Positions 46,958-54,652 of a DNA stretch of 64,000 bases are shown in pieces; position 1 is the first letter of the stretch; every line of letters begins with the position of its first letter. A program made the position numbers and the translations under genes. The DNA is from a virus. The stretch covers positions 1 through 64,000 of IMG/VR virus record IMGVR_UViG_3300008261_004773; one strand, 5' to 3'. The notes under the pieces are model-generated. The model searched no databases. It had not been told where the DNA came from and was given only the letters and a program-made list of their open reading frames with translations.

Positions 46958-47352
46958 TGGTGGAGATGACGGGAGTCGAACCCGTGTCTTGTTCACGAAC
47001 ACTATAAATGACTACACGTTTAGTACAACGTTGTTTCTCAACGTTACGAAATATTAGGTTAGATATATGTGGGAAACCAACCTACAAACAACCTGGTCTC
47101 AGAATTATTTTAAACGAGCTCTGACCTGTCACCCGTATATTGGACTTCTGTTCCTAGGTTAACGTCCTAATCGACCCGATATGTTGTTCTCTACGATTAC
47201 GCAGCAACAACGCTTTCTTCACGGATAAGACCGATAGCAGAAAGTTTTGCGAAAGTTTCGCCGTTTGTGTTTCAAATCAGTTTTTAAGGAGTTAATTCAG
47301 CTCCTACGTGCCATCTATAATATCACATGCCAATCAATGCCGTGACATCCCC
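46958..47352 (-). ncRNA. ssrA: tmRNA (transfer-messenger RNA)
   Basis: 395 nt. 5' end GGGGATG pairs with CATCTCC, discriminator A and an encoded CCA (46958-46960). The T arm is ACGGG-TTCGACT-CCCGT. The tag frame (47262 down to the TAA at 47199-47197) begins with a GGC resume codon and reads GETFAKLSAIGLIREESVVAA, 21 residues. GET is the usual Bacteroidota start, but the tag is longer than the common 8-15 residues and ends VVAA instead of ALAA. tmRNA rescues stalled ribosomes and marks the product for proteolysis; phage ClpP and ClpC could be the receivers. Confidence 0.93.
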
Positions 47353-47372
47353 ATGATTTCAAATAACTTTTT

Positions 47373-47404
47373 CAAAGGTAAGAATAAATAGTTTCTAATC
47401 CAAA
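47373..47404 (-). promoter_or_regulatory. Bacteroidota-type promoter of tmRNA
   Basis: Minus strand TTTG (47404-47401), 20-bp spacer, TACCTTTG (47380-47373), 21 bases before the tmRNA 5' end. The distance fits a short processed leader. Confidence 0.7.
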
Positions 47405-47435
47405 CGAATTTTATATTTATATTAAAATCATTGTT

Positions 47436-48476
47436 TTGGCATCGAGTGAATTATTTCAAATATTAAGAAAATACGTAAGGGGACAAGCGGATAGGTATGA
47501 TATTGAAAGGACCGAACCATCGATACATAGGGTTGTTGAAAATCCGGTAAAGGGGTTAACAAAAATTCAATTCGAGTTCAAAAACGACGAAGAACTACTC
47601 GAAGCTTTAGGTGTTTCTCAGGACGACGTTTTCTTTGTGAATCATGTTTACTCACCTCATTCAAATTGGGGATTCACAGATGAATCTCGTGTATTCGAAG
47701 ACTTCGAACAAGGATATATTGTTTTTTATGAATTGAACGAAGAAAATTTGGAAACAATGAATTTTATTTTGAAAGTTTTGGATCCAAATTATGATTACTC
47801 GGATCTACCGGAAGAAAACACAAACAAAAGGGCAGCGGAGATTCTTTTGAAAGTTTATCCAAAACAGACTAATAGGATTTTAGATGATTATCATTCTGAG
47901 TTTGAACATGCGGCGACTCAAAAGGCGATGGAAATTATCGACGAAGAACTTACTGAAGAACTCAAAAAAAATGAATTCACAGTTGCAAGAAAGTGGGACA
48001 CAGTGAGTATCAATGTAGGTGAATTGATAATGTTATACTTGAAAACGGGATTAGTGTGGTTGAGTTTCAAGGATCTATTTAAAGAGTTATACAAAGGAGA
48101 AGATCAAGGTTGGAATTGGTCCGAACAAAGTTATGAGTGGGGATATAACAGTGACTTCGACAAAGAATCCTTCAATCGAGATGTTGCTTGGCAACTTGAT
48201 AAGATTAAAGACAACATTGAAGAAGATGAAAATCTTCCAAAATTTATAGAGTTTTATAACAGAATCACAAAAAAATTCAAACCAATGGTCATGTATGATT
48301 TACCCAAATTGAAGGGTGTCACTTTCATGATTAAAGATTTCGATAAAGATGAAATGAAAGTTGAGGTAATCCTACGTAAAGACCTAAAATCAATATCCAG
48401 AAAAGTCTCAGAAGAAAATTTTTATAAATTATTATACCAACCTGAATTATTTGCTGGTCCGTTTGGTGATGTGTAA
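47436..48476 (+). CDS. Hypothetical phage protein
   Basis: 346 residues starting at TTG (47436); no ATG is available before residue 60, and the tatatttata element at 47411 precedes it. Acidic, helical and Trp/Tyr-rich (FVNHVYSPHSNWGFTDES, GWNWSEQSYEWGYNSDFDKE), with a basic C-terminal part. No family recognised. The frame is intact from TTG to stop and flanked by promoters on both sides. Confidence 0.6.
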   Translation: MASSELFQILRKYVRGQADRYDIERTEPSIHRVVENPVKGLTKIQFEFKNDEELLEALGVSQDDVFFVNHVYSPHSNWGFTDESRVFEDFEQGYIVFYELNEENLETMNFILKVLDPNYDYSDLPEENTNKRAAEILLKVYPKQTNRILDDYHSEFEHAATQKAMEIIDEELTEELKKNEFTVARKWDTVSINVGELIMLYLKTGLVWLSFKDLFKELYKGEDQGWNWSEQSYEWGYNSDFDKESFNRDVAWQLDKIKDNIEEDENLPKFIEFYNRITKKFKPMVMYDLPKLKGVTFMIKDFDKDEMKVEVILRKDLKSISRKVSEENFYKLLYQPELFAGPFGDV

Positions 48477-48493
48477 AAGTTTACTTACTTTTG
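48462..48493 (+). promoter_or_regulatory. Bacteroidota-type promoter of the peptidase gene
   Basis: TTTG (48462-48465), 20-bp spacer, TACTTTTG (48486-48493), 16 bases before the ATG at 48510. Confidence 0.65.
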
Positions 48494-48509
48494 TAGTAAA
48501 TTTTTATTA

Positions 48510-49349
48510 ATGAATCAAGAATTAGAATTTCTAAAATCTGTTTTGAGTGTTCCAACCAAGACTTACCAAGAAGGTGAGATGGTAAAATATCTTATCAATT
48601 GGTGTAATAAAGAAGGTTTGGATTACGAAGTAGATCAAAATTACAACGTTTACGTCACAAAAAAAACAGGTGAAATAAATGAAGGATTTTACTATCCGTG
48701 TGTAGTTGCACACACAGATACTGTACATAACATAGACATCATCAATGTGGTTGAAGAACAACTACCAAACGCACAAGGAGAAATCAAACTCGCATTGAAG
48801 GCCTACAATGACCAAGGTCAACCAACAGGTATTGGTGGTGATGATAAAGCTGGCGTTTTTGCTTGTCTGACTTTATTGAAAGAACTTCCATTTCTGAAAG
48901 CAGCCTTCTTCGTTTCAGAGGAAACTGGTTGTCATGGATCACAGAAAGCCAACACAAAATTTTTTGAAAATGTGGGGTATGTTATTCAGTTTGATGCTCC
49001 CGAAAATTGGATGATTACCGAAAGATGTTTCGGACAAGTTCTGTTCGACAGAGACTCAGAATTCTTCGAAGTTTGTGATAAGGTATTATCTGAGGGGATG
49101 GTTATGGAAGACATGGATTATATGACTCACCCTTATACTGATGTTTGGGCGTTGAGGTCTAAATTTGATTTTTCTTGTATTAACTTTTCTATTGGGTACT
49201 ACAACTACCACACCAAAAATGAATATGTAGTTGTTGAAGACGTTTACAATGGAATTAATATGGGTAGAAAAATGATTGAGAATTTAGGATATAAGTTACA
49301 TTACAAACAGAACGTACCACAGAAATCTTTTAATAGATTATGGGATTAA
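48510..49349 (+). CDS. M20/M28-like zinc aminopeptidase
   Basis: 279 residues. YPCVVAHTDTVHNIDI gives the first metal His and Asp; GQPTGIGGDDKAGVFACLTL gives the bridging Asp; FFVSEETGCHGSQKAN gives the catalytic and metal Glu pair; YVIQFDAPENW supplies another Asp; a final His appears in YYNYHTKNEYV. This is the di-zinc exopeptidase order of the peptidase T/M20 group, though shorter than usual. It could digest peptides from the phage ClpCP system. Own host-type promoter and a terminator follow. Confidence 0.85.
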   Translation: MNQELEFLKSVLSVPTKTYQEGEMVKYLINWCNKEGLDYEVDQNYNVYVTKKTGEINEGFYYPCVVAHTDTVHNIDIINVVEEQLPNAQGEIKLALKAYNDQGQPTGIGGDDKAGVFACLTLLKELPFLKAAFFVSEETGCHGSQKANTKFFENVGYVIQFDAPENWMITERCFGQVLFDRDSEFFEVCDKVLSEGMVMEDMDYMTHPYTDVWALRSKFDFSCINFSIGYYNYHTKNEYVVVEDVYNGINMGRKMIENLGYKLHYKQNVPQKSFNRLWD

Positions 49350-49350
49350 T

Positions 49351-49380
49351 AAAAAAGGGGGTTTTTCAACCCCCTTTTTT
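49351..49380. terminator. Bidirectional terminator
   Basis: Perfect 11-bp stem AAAAAAGGGGG / CCCCCTTTTTT with an 8-base loop between convergent peptidase and clpC genes. Confidence 0.9.
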
Positions 49381-51390
49381 TTATTTACCCTTCTTCAGTT
49401 TTATTTCTTCACCATCTACAATCACTTTGTAAGATGTCCCTTCTTTCACATTTCCCTTCAAAACTTCTTCTGACACAAGATCTTCCACTTTGTCCTGAAT
49501 TGCTCTCTTGAGTGGTCTTGCTCCGTAAAGTTCATCATACCCAACATTAGAAATATAATCTACGAGTGTTTGGTCATAAGAGATCTTATAGTTCATTTCA
49601 TTCAAACGTGAGATCAACTTCTTGATTTCAATTTCACTGATTTTCTTGATGTCATCTTCTTTGAGTGCATTGAATGTAATGATGTCATCAACACGGTTCA
49701 AGAATTCGGGAGAGAAGAAATTTTTCATTTCTTTCATCAAGATTTCTTTTTTCTGTTCATCAGAACCATACTTGGACGAACCGAATCCGATACCCGTACC
49801 GAAGTCTTGTAGTTTTTTTACACCCAAGTTAGAAGTCATGATAATCAACGTATTTCTGAAGTTGATTTTTCTACCCAAACTATCGGTAACATGACCGTCA
49901 TCCAATATTTGTAGTAAGACAGAGAATATATCTTTGTGAGCTTTCTCTACCTCATCGAATAGGATTACAGAATAAGGTTTGTTTTTAACTTGCTCTGTAA
50001 GTTGACCACCTTCATCGTAACCAACATAGCCTGGAGGAGCACCTACTAATTTGGAGATAGTATGTTTTTCTTGATATTCACTCATGTCCACTCTGATCAA
50101 AGAATCCTCAGTACCGAAAATTTCTTTTGCGAGTTGTTTTGCTAAGTGAGTTTTACCTACACCTGTTGATCCTAAGAAAATGAATGAACCGATTGGACGA
50201 TTTGGATCTTTGATACCCAAACGATTTCTACGAATAGATTTTACAATCTTGAGAACCGCAGCATCTTGACCGATAACTCTATCCTTGAGGACTGAATCCA
50301 AATTAACAAGAGCCTTGGTGTCATCGATAGACATCTTGGATACCGGAATTTTGGTCATTGTAGAAACAACTTCATAAACCAAGTCCAAAGAGATTTCCTT
50401 CTTTGATTGAGACATTTCTTCTTCGAACTTTTTCTTTGCGTCTTCGAGTTTTACAATGATCTTCCTTTCTTTATCACGTAATTCTGCGGCTTGCTCGTAG
50501 TTCTGTTTCTTAACAACATCCATTTTGAGTTGTTTGATCTCAGAAGCCTTTTGTTTCAATTCTTCGATAGCTGCGGGAATTTTAGTTTCGAGTTGTGTAC
50601 GAGCACCAACCTCGTCAAGGATATCGAAAGCTTTATCGGGAAACTCACGATCAGTAATATAACGATCGGCCAATTTCACACAAGCCTCCAAAACAGAATC
50701 AGAATAAGTTACCTTATGGTAAGCTTCATACTTGTCTTTGGAATTTTTGAGAATAAGGAGTGTTTCTTCCTTGGTTGCACCTTCAACCATAATTTTTTGG
50801 AAACGTCTCTCGAGTGCTCCATCTTTTTCAAAGTTGGTACGGTATTCATCAAGTGTAGTTGCACCAATACATTGAATCTCTCCACGAGATAATGCTGGTT
50901 TGAAGATGTTTGATGCATCCAATGAACCTGACGCATTTCCTGCTCCAACCATTGTGTGAATTTCATCGATGAACACAACCACATTTGGGTTAGCCTGTAA
51001 TTCTTCGATGATCACTTTCAACCTTTCTTCGAACTGACCACGGTATTTTGTACCGGCAACAATTGAGTTGATATCGAGATTCACAATCCTTTTATCCATC
51101 AAATTTTTTGGACACTCACCGTTATAAATCTTCATAGCCAAACCCTCAACGATTGCGGTCTTACCACAACCAGGTTCTCCGATGATAATTGGATTGTTCT
51201 TTTTTCTTCTCGAAAGAATTTGAGCAATCCTCATGATTTCTTTATCTCGGCCGATAACGGGATCCAATTTACCTTGTTCGGCTAATTTGATAAGATCCCT
51301 ACTGAAATTATCCAACACTGGTGTTGGGCTGTCAGAAGATTGTTTCTTCTTACTCATCATTTTGTCATCGTCATCAAGTAGATCATTCAT
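49381..51390 (-). CDS. ClpC-type AAA+ unfoldase lacking the N-domain
   Basis: 669 residues with two AAA+ modules: Walker A1 GEPGCGKTA, Walker B1 VVFIDEIHTMVGAG; a UVR motif (KKQNYEQAAELRDKERK) as in ClpC; Walker A2 GSTGVGKTH, GAPPGYVGYDEGG and Walker B2 VILFDEVEKAH. The ClpP-docking loop is kept as GTGIGFG. The usual Clp N-terminal domain is missing: the protein starts near the first AAA+ module after a short Asp/Lys-rich leader. Substrate choice should therefore differ from the host enzyme. With phage ClpP this makes a complete protease. Confidence 0.93.
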   Translation of the reverse strand: MNDLLDDDDKMMSKKKQSSDSPTPVLDNFSRDLIKLAEQGKLDPVIGRDKEIMRIAQILSRRKKNNPIIIGEPGCGKTAIVEGLAMKIYNGECPKNLMDKRIVNLDINSIVAGTKYRGQFEERLKVIIEELQANPNVVVFIDEIHTMVGAGNASGSLDASNIFKPALSRGEIQCIGATTLDEYRTNFEKDGALERRFQKIMVEGATKEETLLILKNSKDKYEAYHKVTYSDSVLEACVKLADRYITDREFPDKAFDILDEVGARTQLETKIPAAIEELKQKASEIKQLKMDVVKKQNYEQAAELRDKERKIIVKLEDAKKKFEEEMSQSKKEISLDLVYEVVSTMTKIPVSKMSIDDTKALVNLDSVLKDRVIGQDAAVLKIVKSIRRNRLGIKDPNRPIGSFIFLGSTGVGKTHLAKQLAKEIFGTEDSLIRVDMSEYQEKHTISKLVGAPPGYVGYDEGGQLTEQVKNKPYSVILFDEVEKAHKDIFSVLLQILDDGHVTDSLGRKINFRNTLIIMTSNLGVKKLQDFGTGIGFGSSKYGSDEQKKEILMKEMKNFFSPEFLNRVDDIITFNALKEDDIKKISEIEIKKLISRLNEMNYKISYDQTLVDYISNVGYDELYGARPLKRAIQDKVEDLVSEEVLKGNVKEGTSYKVIVDGEEIKLKKGK

Positions 51391-51443
51391 ATTTAATAAT
51401 TTTTTTCAAAGGTGTATCAAAATTTGGACATAAACAATTATTT

Positions 51444-51518
51444 TGACAAATTGTCATGATATATTTTTTTTGTCTGTCATTTTGTCTAAAAGATTATTCT
51501 TAGACTATCAAATTGTCA
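51444..51518. promoter_or_regulatory. Palindromic operator pair between clpC and hsp20
   Basis: TGACAAATTGTCA (51444-51456), a perfect 13-bp palindrome, and TATCAAATTGTCA (51506-51518), 11 of 13 matching, 62 bp apart in the divergent intergenic region. Additional TTGTC half sites lie between. Probable binding site for a regulator shared by the two stress genes. Confidence 0.5.
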
Positions 51519-51592
51519 CCATAAATGAATCGGCACCAATATTGATAAACTACAGAATAAATAATAAATTTTAAAATCAAAAACAAATTATT

Positions 51593-51988
51593 ATGATCTA
51601 CGGTACAAACGATTTCAATGACATCTTTGAAAAGTTTTTCAACAGTCCTAACACTTATTACAAGACTTCGGTTGTAACAAAAAACAAAGAAGATGAAAAC
51701 AACTACGAAGTAAACCAAACTAAAGATGGTGCATACCTTTTATTTGAAGCACCTGGTTTCAACAAAGAAAATTTGAAGGTTGAAATCGAAGATGGTGTAA
51801 TGACCATTGACGGTAAGAGAAAATACAAAATGAACGGTGAGGAAATTTCTAAATCGATTCACAAACAATTCAAATTAGGAACTGATTACAATGCAGAACT
51901 AATTGAAGCAACGATCGAGGACGGACTCCTTACGGTTTTCATACCAGGATTCAAGAAACAAGAAAAAAAGAAGATCTCACTTCTATAA
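51593..51988 (+). CDS. Hsp20 small heat-shock protein
   Basis: 131 residues. The alpha-crystallin domain spans about 40-125 (GAYLLFEAPGFNKENLKVEI, EDGVMTIDGKRKY, HKQFKLGTDYNAELIEATIE, DGLLTVFIPGFKK); the last gives the conserved GxLxxxxP motif as DGLLTVFIPG. Small heat-shock proteins hold unfolded proteins; phage copies are thought to assist virion assembly. Divergent from clpC with palindromic operators in between. Confidence 0.95.
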   Translation: MIYGTNDFNDIFEKFFNSPNTYYKTSVVTKNKEDENNYEVNQTKDGAYLLFEAPGFNKENLKVEIEDGVMTIDGKRKYKMNGEEISKSIHKQFKLGTDYNAELIEATIEDGLLTVFIPGFKKQEKKKISLL

Positions 51989-52009
51989 TAAATGCTCATT
52001 CAAGATCAG

Positions 52010-52037
52010 ATCCCTCACCAAATGGTGGGGGATTTGT
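52010..52037 (+). terminator. Rho-independent terminator of hsp20
   Basis: ATCCC-CACC / GGTG-GGGAT stem with an AAAT loop followed by TTTGTATTT. Its T-rich tail runs into the TATTTATA motif of the next gene. Confidence 0.8.
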
Positions 52038-52044
52038 ATTTATA
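52037..52044 (+). promoter_or_regulatory. TATTTATA motif
   Basis: Exact TATTTATA, 3 bases upstream of the ATG at 52048, directly after the hsp20 terminator. Confidence 0.5.
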
Positions 52045-52047
52045 TTC

Positions 52048-52362
52048 ATGGACAATTGGAAAAAATTTGTTGAAGATACTTTAGCCGCTCAAGAGATACT
52101 ACAAAAATATCTTGAGTTGAGACTTATGTTCCAAGAGTTGGGATACACTGAGAAACAATTGGAAAGAATTAGTTCTGGTCCCGAAAGAATGTTTGAAATC
52201 AGAGCTGAAATAGCGATGCTTATGCGTGATCTCAAAAAACAACTGAAAGGTTTCGGTTTCGATATTCAAGATGAGGATCTCATGCTTTATTTACAGTCAA
52301 AAATGAATAAAATTGATTTATTAACACCTTTAAAAGATGGCAGTAAAGAAAGAGACGATTGA
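52048..52362 (+). CDS. Small helical phage protein
   Basis: 104 residues, helical and charged (FVEDTLAAQEILQKYLELRL, FEIRAEIAMLMRDLKKQL). No recognised family. It overlaps the KTSC gene by 26 bases in another frame, and the two are the start of the late virion cluster. Confidence 0.65.
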   Translation: MDNWKKFVEDTLAAQEILQKYLELRLMFQELGYTEKQLERISSGPERMFEIRAEIAMLMRDLKKQLKGFGFDIQDEDLMLYLQSKMNKIDLLTPLKDGSKERDD

Positions 52363-52579
52363 GGGATCCAAAATTATCAACGAGATTGAGTCCTCAAATA
52401 TTAAAAAGACAACATACGACACGGAACTAAAATCACTTGTTTGTGAATTCAATAATGGATTAGTTTACGAATATAAAGATGTACCTCACGCCACGTACAC
52501 CAAATTCAGAATGGCTGAGTCACAAGGGAAATTTTTCATGAGCGAGATTTCTAAGAAGTTCACATACAAAAAACTCTAA
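52337..52579 (+). CDS. KTSC-domain protein
   Basis: 80 residues. YDTELKSLVCEFNNGLVYEY, KDVPHATYTKFRMAESQGKF and FMSEISKKFTYKKL follow the KTSC domain (YD...L.V.F.nG..Y.Y..VP....f..A.S.G.fF...I...F.Y.k). The domain is found fused to or next to phage and RNA-associated proteins; function unclear. Confidence 0.88.
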   Translation: MAVKKETIEGSKIINEIESSNIKKTTYDTELKSLVCEFNNGLVYEYKDVPHATYTKFRMAESQGKFFMSEISKKFTYKKL

Positions 52580-52588
52580 CTCACTGAG

Positions 52589-52596
52589 TATTTATA
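52589..52596 (+). promoter_or_regulatory. TATTTATA motif
   Basis: Exact TATTTATA, 4 bases upstream of the ATG at 52601. Confidence 0.5.
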
Positions 52597-52600
52597 TCAG

Positions 52601-54607
52601 ATGAGTAATTTCCAAAAAATATTAGATAGTTTCACCCTGAGGGATACTTTAAATCCGAAAATTTGGGATAATCCTGAAGATCCTGAAAAATCAAAAATGA
52701 AGCCCAAGGTTCGTAAAGCCTTGATGAAAATTGCAAACGAGTTTATTGACTACTTGGGTGAGGATGCGTTTGTTGAAGATATCACCCTAACAGGGTCACT
52801 TTCAAACTTCAATTGGTCCGAATATTCAGACTTTGATCTTCACGTAATTGTAGATCTAAAGAAGTTTGGAAAACAGGAAGATACCTACAAAGAATTATTC
52901 AATCTTAAAAAACAACTTTTCAACGAAAAACATGATATCAAAATATTCGGATATGATGTAGAATTATATGCTCAAGGTGAAGATGAAAAACATGAAAGTT
53001 CAGGAGTTTATTCATTGATGGAGGATGAGTGGATTAATAAACCACAAAAAATGAAGAACGAAATTGATAAGTCTGTTATCGAGGATAAAGTAAAAAACTG
53101 GAACGAAAAGATAGAAAATGCTTTGGAGTCTTTGGACAAAGGTGATCTTGAGAAAGGAAAGAAAAAAATAGAGGACTTGAAAGACAAGTTGAAAGAGTAT
53201 AGAAAATCTGGACTTGAAAAAGAGGGAGAACTTTCATATGAGAATTTGACATTCAAATTCTTGAGAAGAAACGGTATGATTGAAAAATTATTCAACACGT
53301 ACAACAACTACATCGATCAAGAACTTTCAATGGAACAATCAATCAAAGAAAGTATTATCAAGTTCCTTCAAGAAGCACCAATGAGTTCTCATTTGACAGG
53401 CGGTGCTGACATTACAATACCAAGAGATGGTGCACACGCAGGACAAAGTGGTTGGCACTCAAGTAATGCTTGGGATATCAAAGCAGCTGTTGGAGATCCT
53501 GTTTTTGCTTTAGCCGGTGGTACAGTACAAACCTTCTCTGATTATGGTGCAGATGTTATAAAGAGGGGTGGTAAAAAATTATATGGTCAAAGTTTCACTG
53601 TTGATAGTGAAGGTGGTTTACCTGACATCTATTATACACACTTACAAGGTGCACAAGTTAGAAAAGGAGATAAAGTTCAGTGTGGTCAACTCTTGGGGTA
53701 TGTCATGGATTTCCCTAATAGTTCCTATGATCACGTTCACATTGGTATTGAGTCAGGTCATAACATAAGAGAGTTTTTGAATGATGATGGATCTTTGAAA
53801 TGTGCTAAAGGACAAAAATTAGGAAAGTACGCCAAGAAATTTAGTGAAGACGGTGAGATATCCGATCTTGTTGGAGATTCAAGATTTTTACAAGACATCA
53901 TCAGAGTGGCTGAAGGAAATAAAACCTACAAATACGAGCCAGGTAAAATTACCTATGACAAGGACGTTGAGTTCATTCAAACCGCTTTACAGTTCTTAGG
54001 ATTCTCATTACCAAAATGGGGTGTTGACGGTAAGTATGGTCCTGAGACAGAAAACGCAGCCAAAGAATTCCAAAAATCTATGCAGATCACAACTGATGGA
54101 AAAATGGATGGTTTTGATCTTAGATACTTAACCGCGATGTTGGTTATTAGAAAATTCTCAGATGATGATTTGAGTAAAATCAAAAAACAAAAAGAGGTTG
54201 ATACTTCAAACATAACTGACAAGAACTTCTACGAAAGGATATTAAAGGAGTTAGGTGCTCCTGTCACATCAGAAAACCTTAAATTTTTATATGCGTGGAG
54301 ACAGGCCGAGGGTAAGGGAGGAAGATATAACCCATTCAATACAACATGGAAACTACCTGGTTCAACAAATATGAATAAGGTCGGAGTACAACATTACAAA
54401 TCATTGGAGGATGGTATGATTGCGACTCTTAAAACATTGAGAAATGGAAGGTACAGTTGTATTGTAGATGGTCTCAAAAACGACATTGGGGCATCCCAAA
54501 TATCAAAATGTTCATCACTTAAAACTTGGGGAACTGGAGATTTGGTTGCTAAAGTGGTTAATAGTTACGAAAAGGGAGCGTCTCCGAGTATCAAAGACCT
54601 CGCATAA
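52601..54607 (+). CDS. Fusion of nucleotidyltransferase-like, M23 and peptidoglycan-binding domains
   Basis: 668 residues. Residues about 50-110 show a nucleotidyltransferase core: ITLTGSLSNFNWSEYSDFDL with GS and DxD, then HVIVDLKKFG. A charged helical linker follows, then SIKESIIKFLQEAPMSSH, which looks like a leader with an L-x-E site inside the protein. Next is an M23 domain (GWHSSNAWDIKAAVGDPVFA, YYTHLQGAQVRKGDKVQCGQ, YDHVHIGIESG), a PGBD-type unit (VEFIQTALQFLGFSLPKWGV, DGKYGPETENAAKEFQ) and a C-terminal lysozyme-like region (YAWRQAEGKGGRYNPFN). Likely virion-borne and active on the wall during entry; the N-terminal domain may be cut off during head maturation. Confidence 0.85.
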   Translation: MSNFQKILDSFTLRDTLNPKIWDNPEDPEKSKMKPKVRKALMKIANEFIDYLGEDAFVEDITLTGSLSNFNWSEYSDFDLHVIVDLKKFGKQEDTYKELFNLKKQLFNEKHDIKIFGYDVELYAQGEDEKHESSGVYSLMEDEWINKPQKMKNEIDKSVIEDKVKNWNEKIENALESLDKGDLEKGKKKIEDLKDKLKEYRKSGLEKEGELSYENLTFKFLRRNGMIEKLFNTYNNYIDQELSMEQSIKESIIKFLQEAPMSSHLTGGADITIPRDGAHAGQSGWHSSNAWDIKAAVGDPVFALAGGTVQTFSDYGADVIKRGGKKLYGQSFTVDSEGGLPDIYYTHLQGAQVRKGDKVQCGQLLGYVMDFPNSSYDHVHIGIESGHNIREFLNDDGSLKCAKGQKLGKYAKKFSEDGEISDLVGDSRFLQDIIRVAEGNKTYKYEPGKITYDKDVEFIQTALQFLGFSLPKWGVDGKYGPETENAAKEFQKSMQITTDGKMDGFDLRYLTAMLVIRKFSDDDLSKIKKQKEVDTSNITDKNFYERILKELGAPVTSENLKFLYAWRQAEGKGGRYNPFNTTWKLPGSTNMNKVGVQHYKSLEDGMIATLKTLRNGRYSCIVDGLKNDIGASQISKCSSLKTWGTGDLVAKVVNSYEKGASPSIKDLA

Positions 54608-54631
54608 ATTAAATTATTCTTAAGGAACGTA

Positions 54632-54639
54632 TATTTATA
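54632..54639 (+). promoter_or_regulatory. TATTTATA motif
   Basis: Exact TATTTATA, 13 bases upstream of the ATG at 54653. Confidence 0.5.
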
Positions 54640-54652
54640 AAGAAAAAATTAA

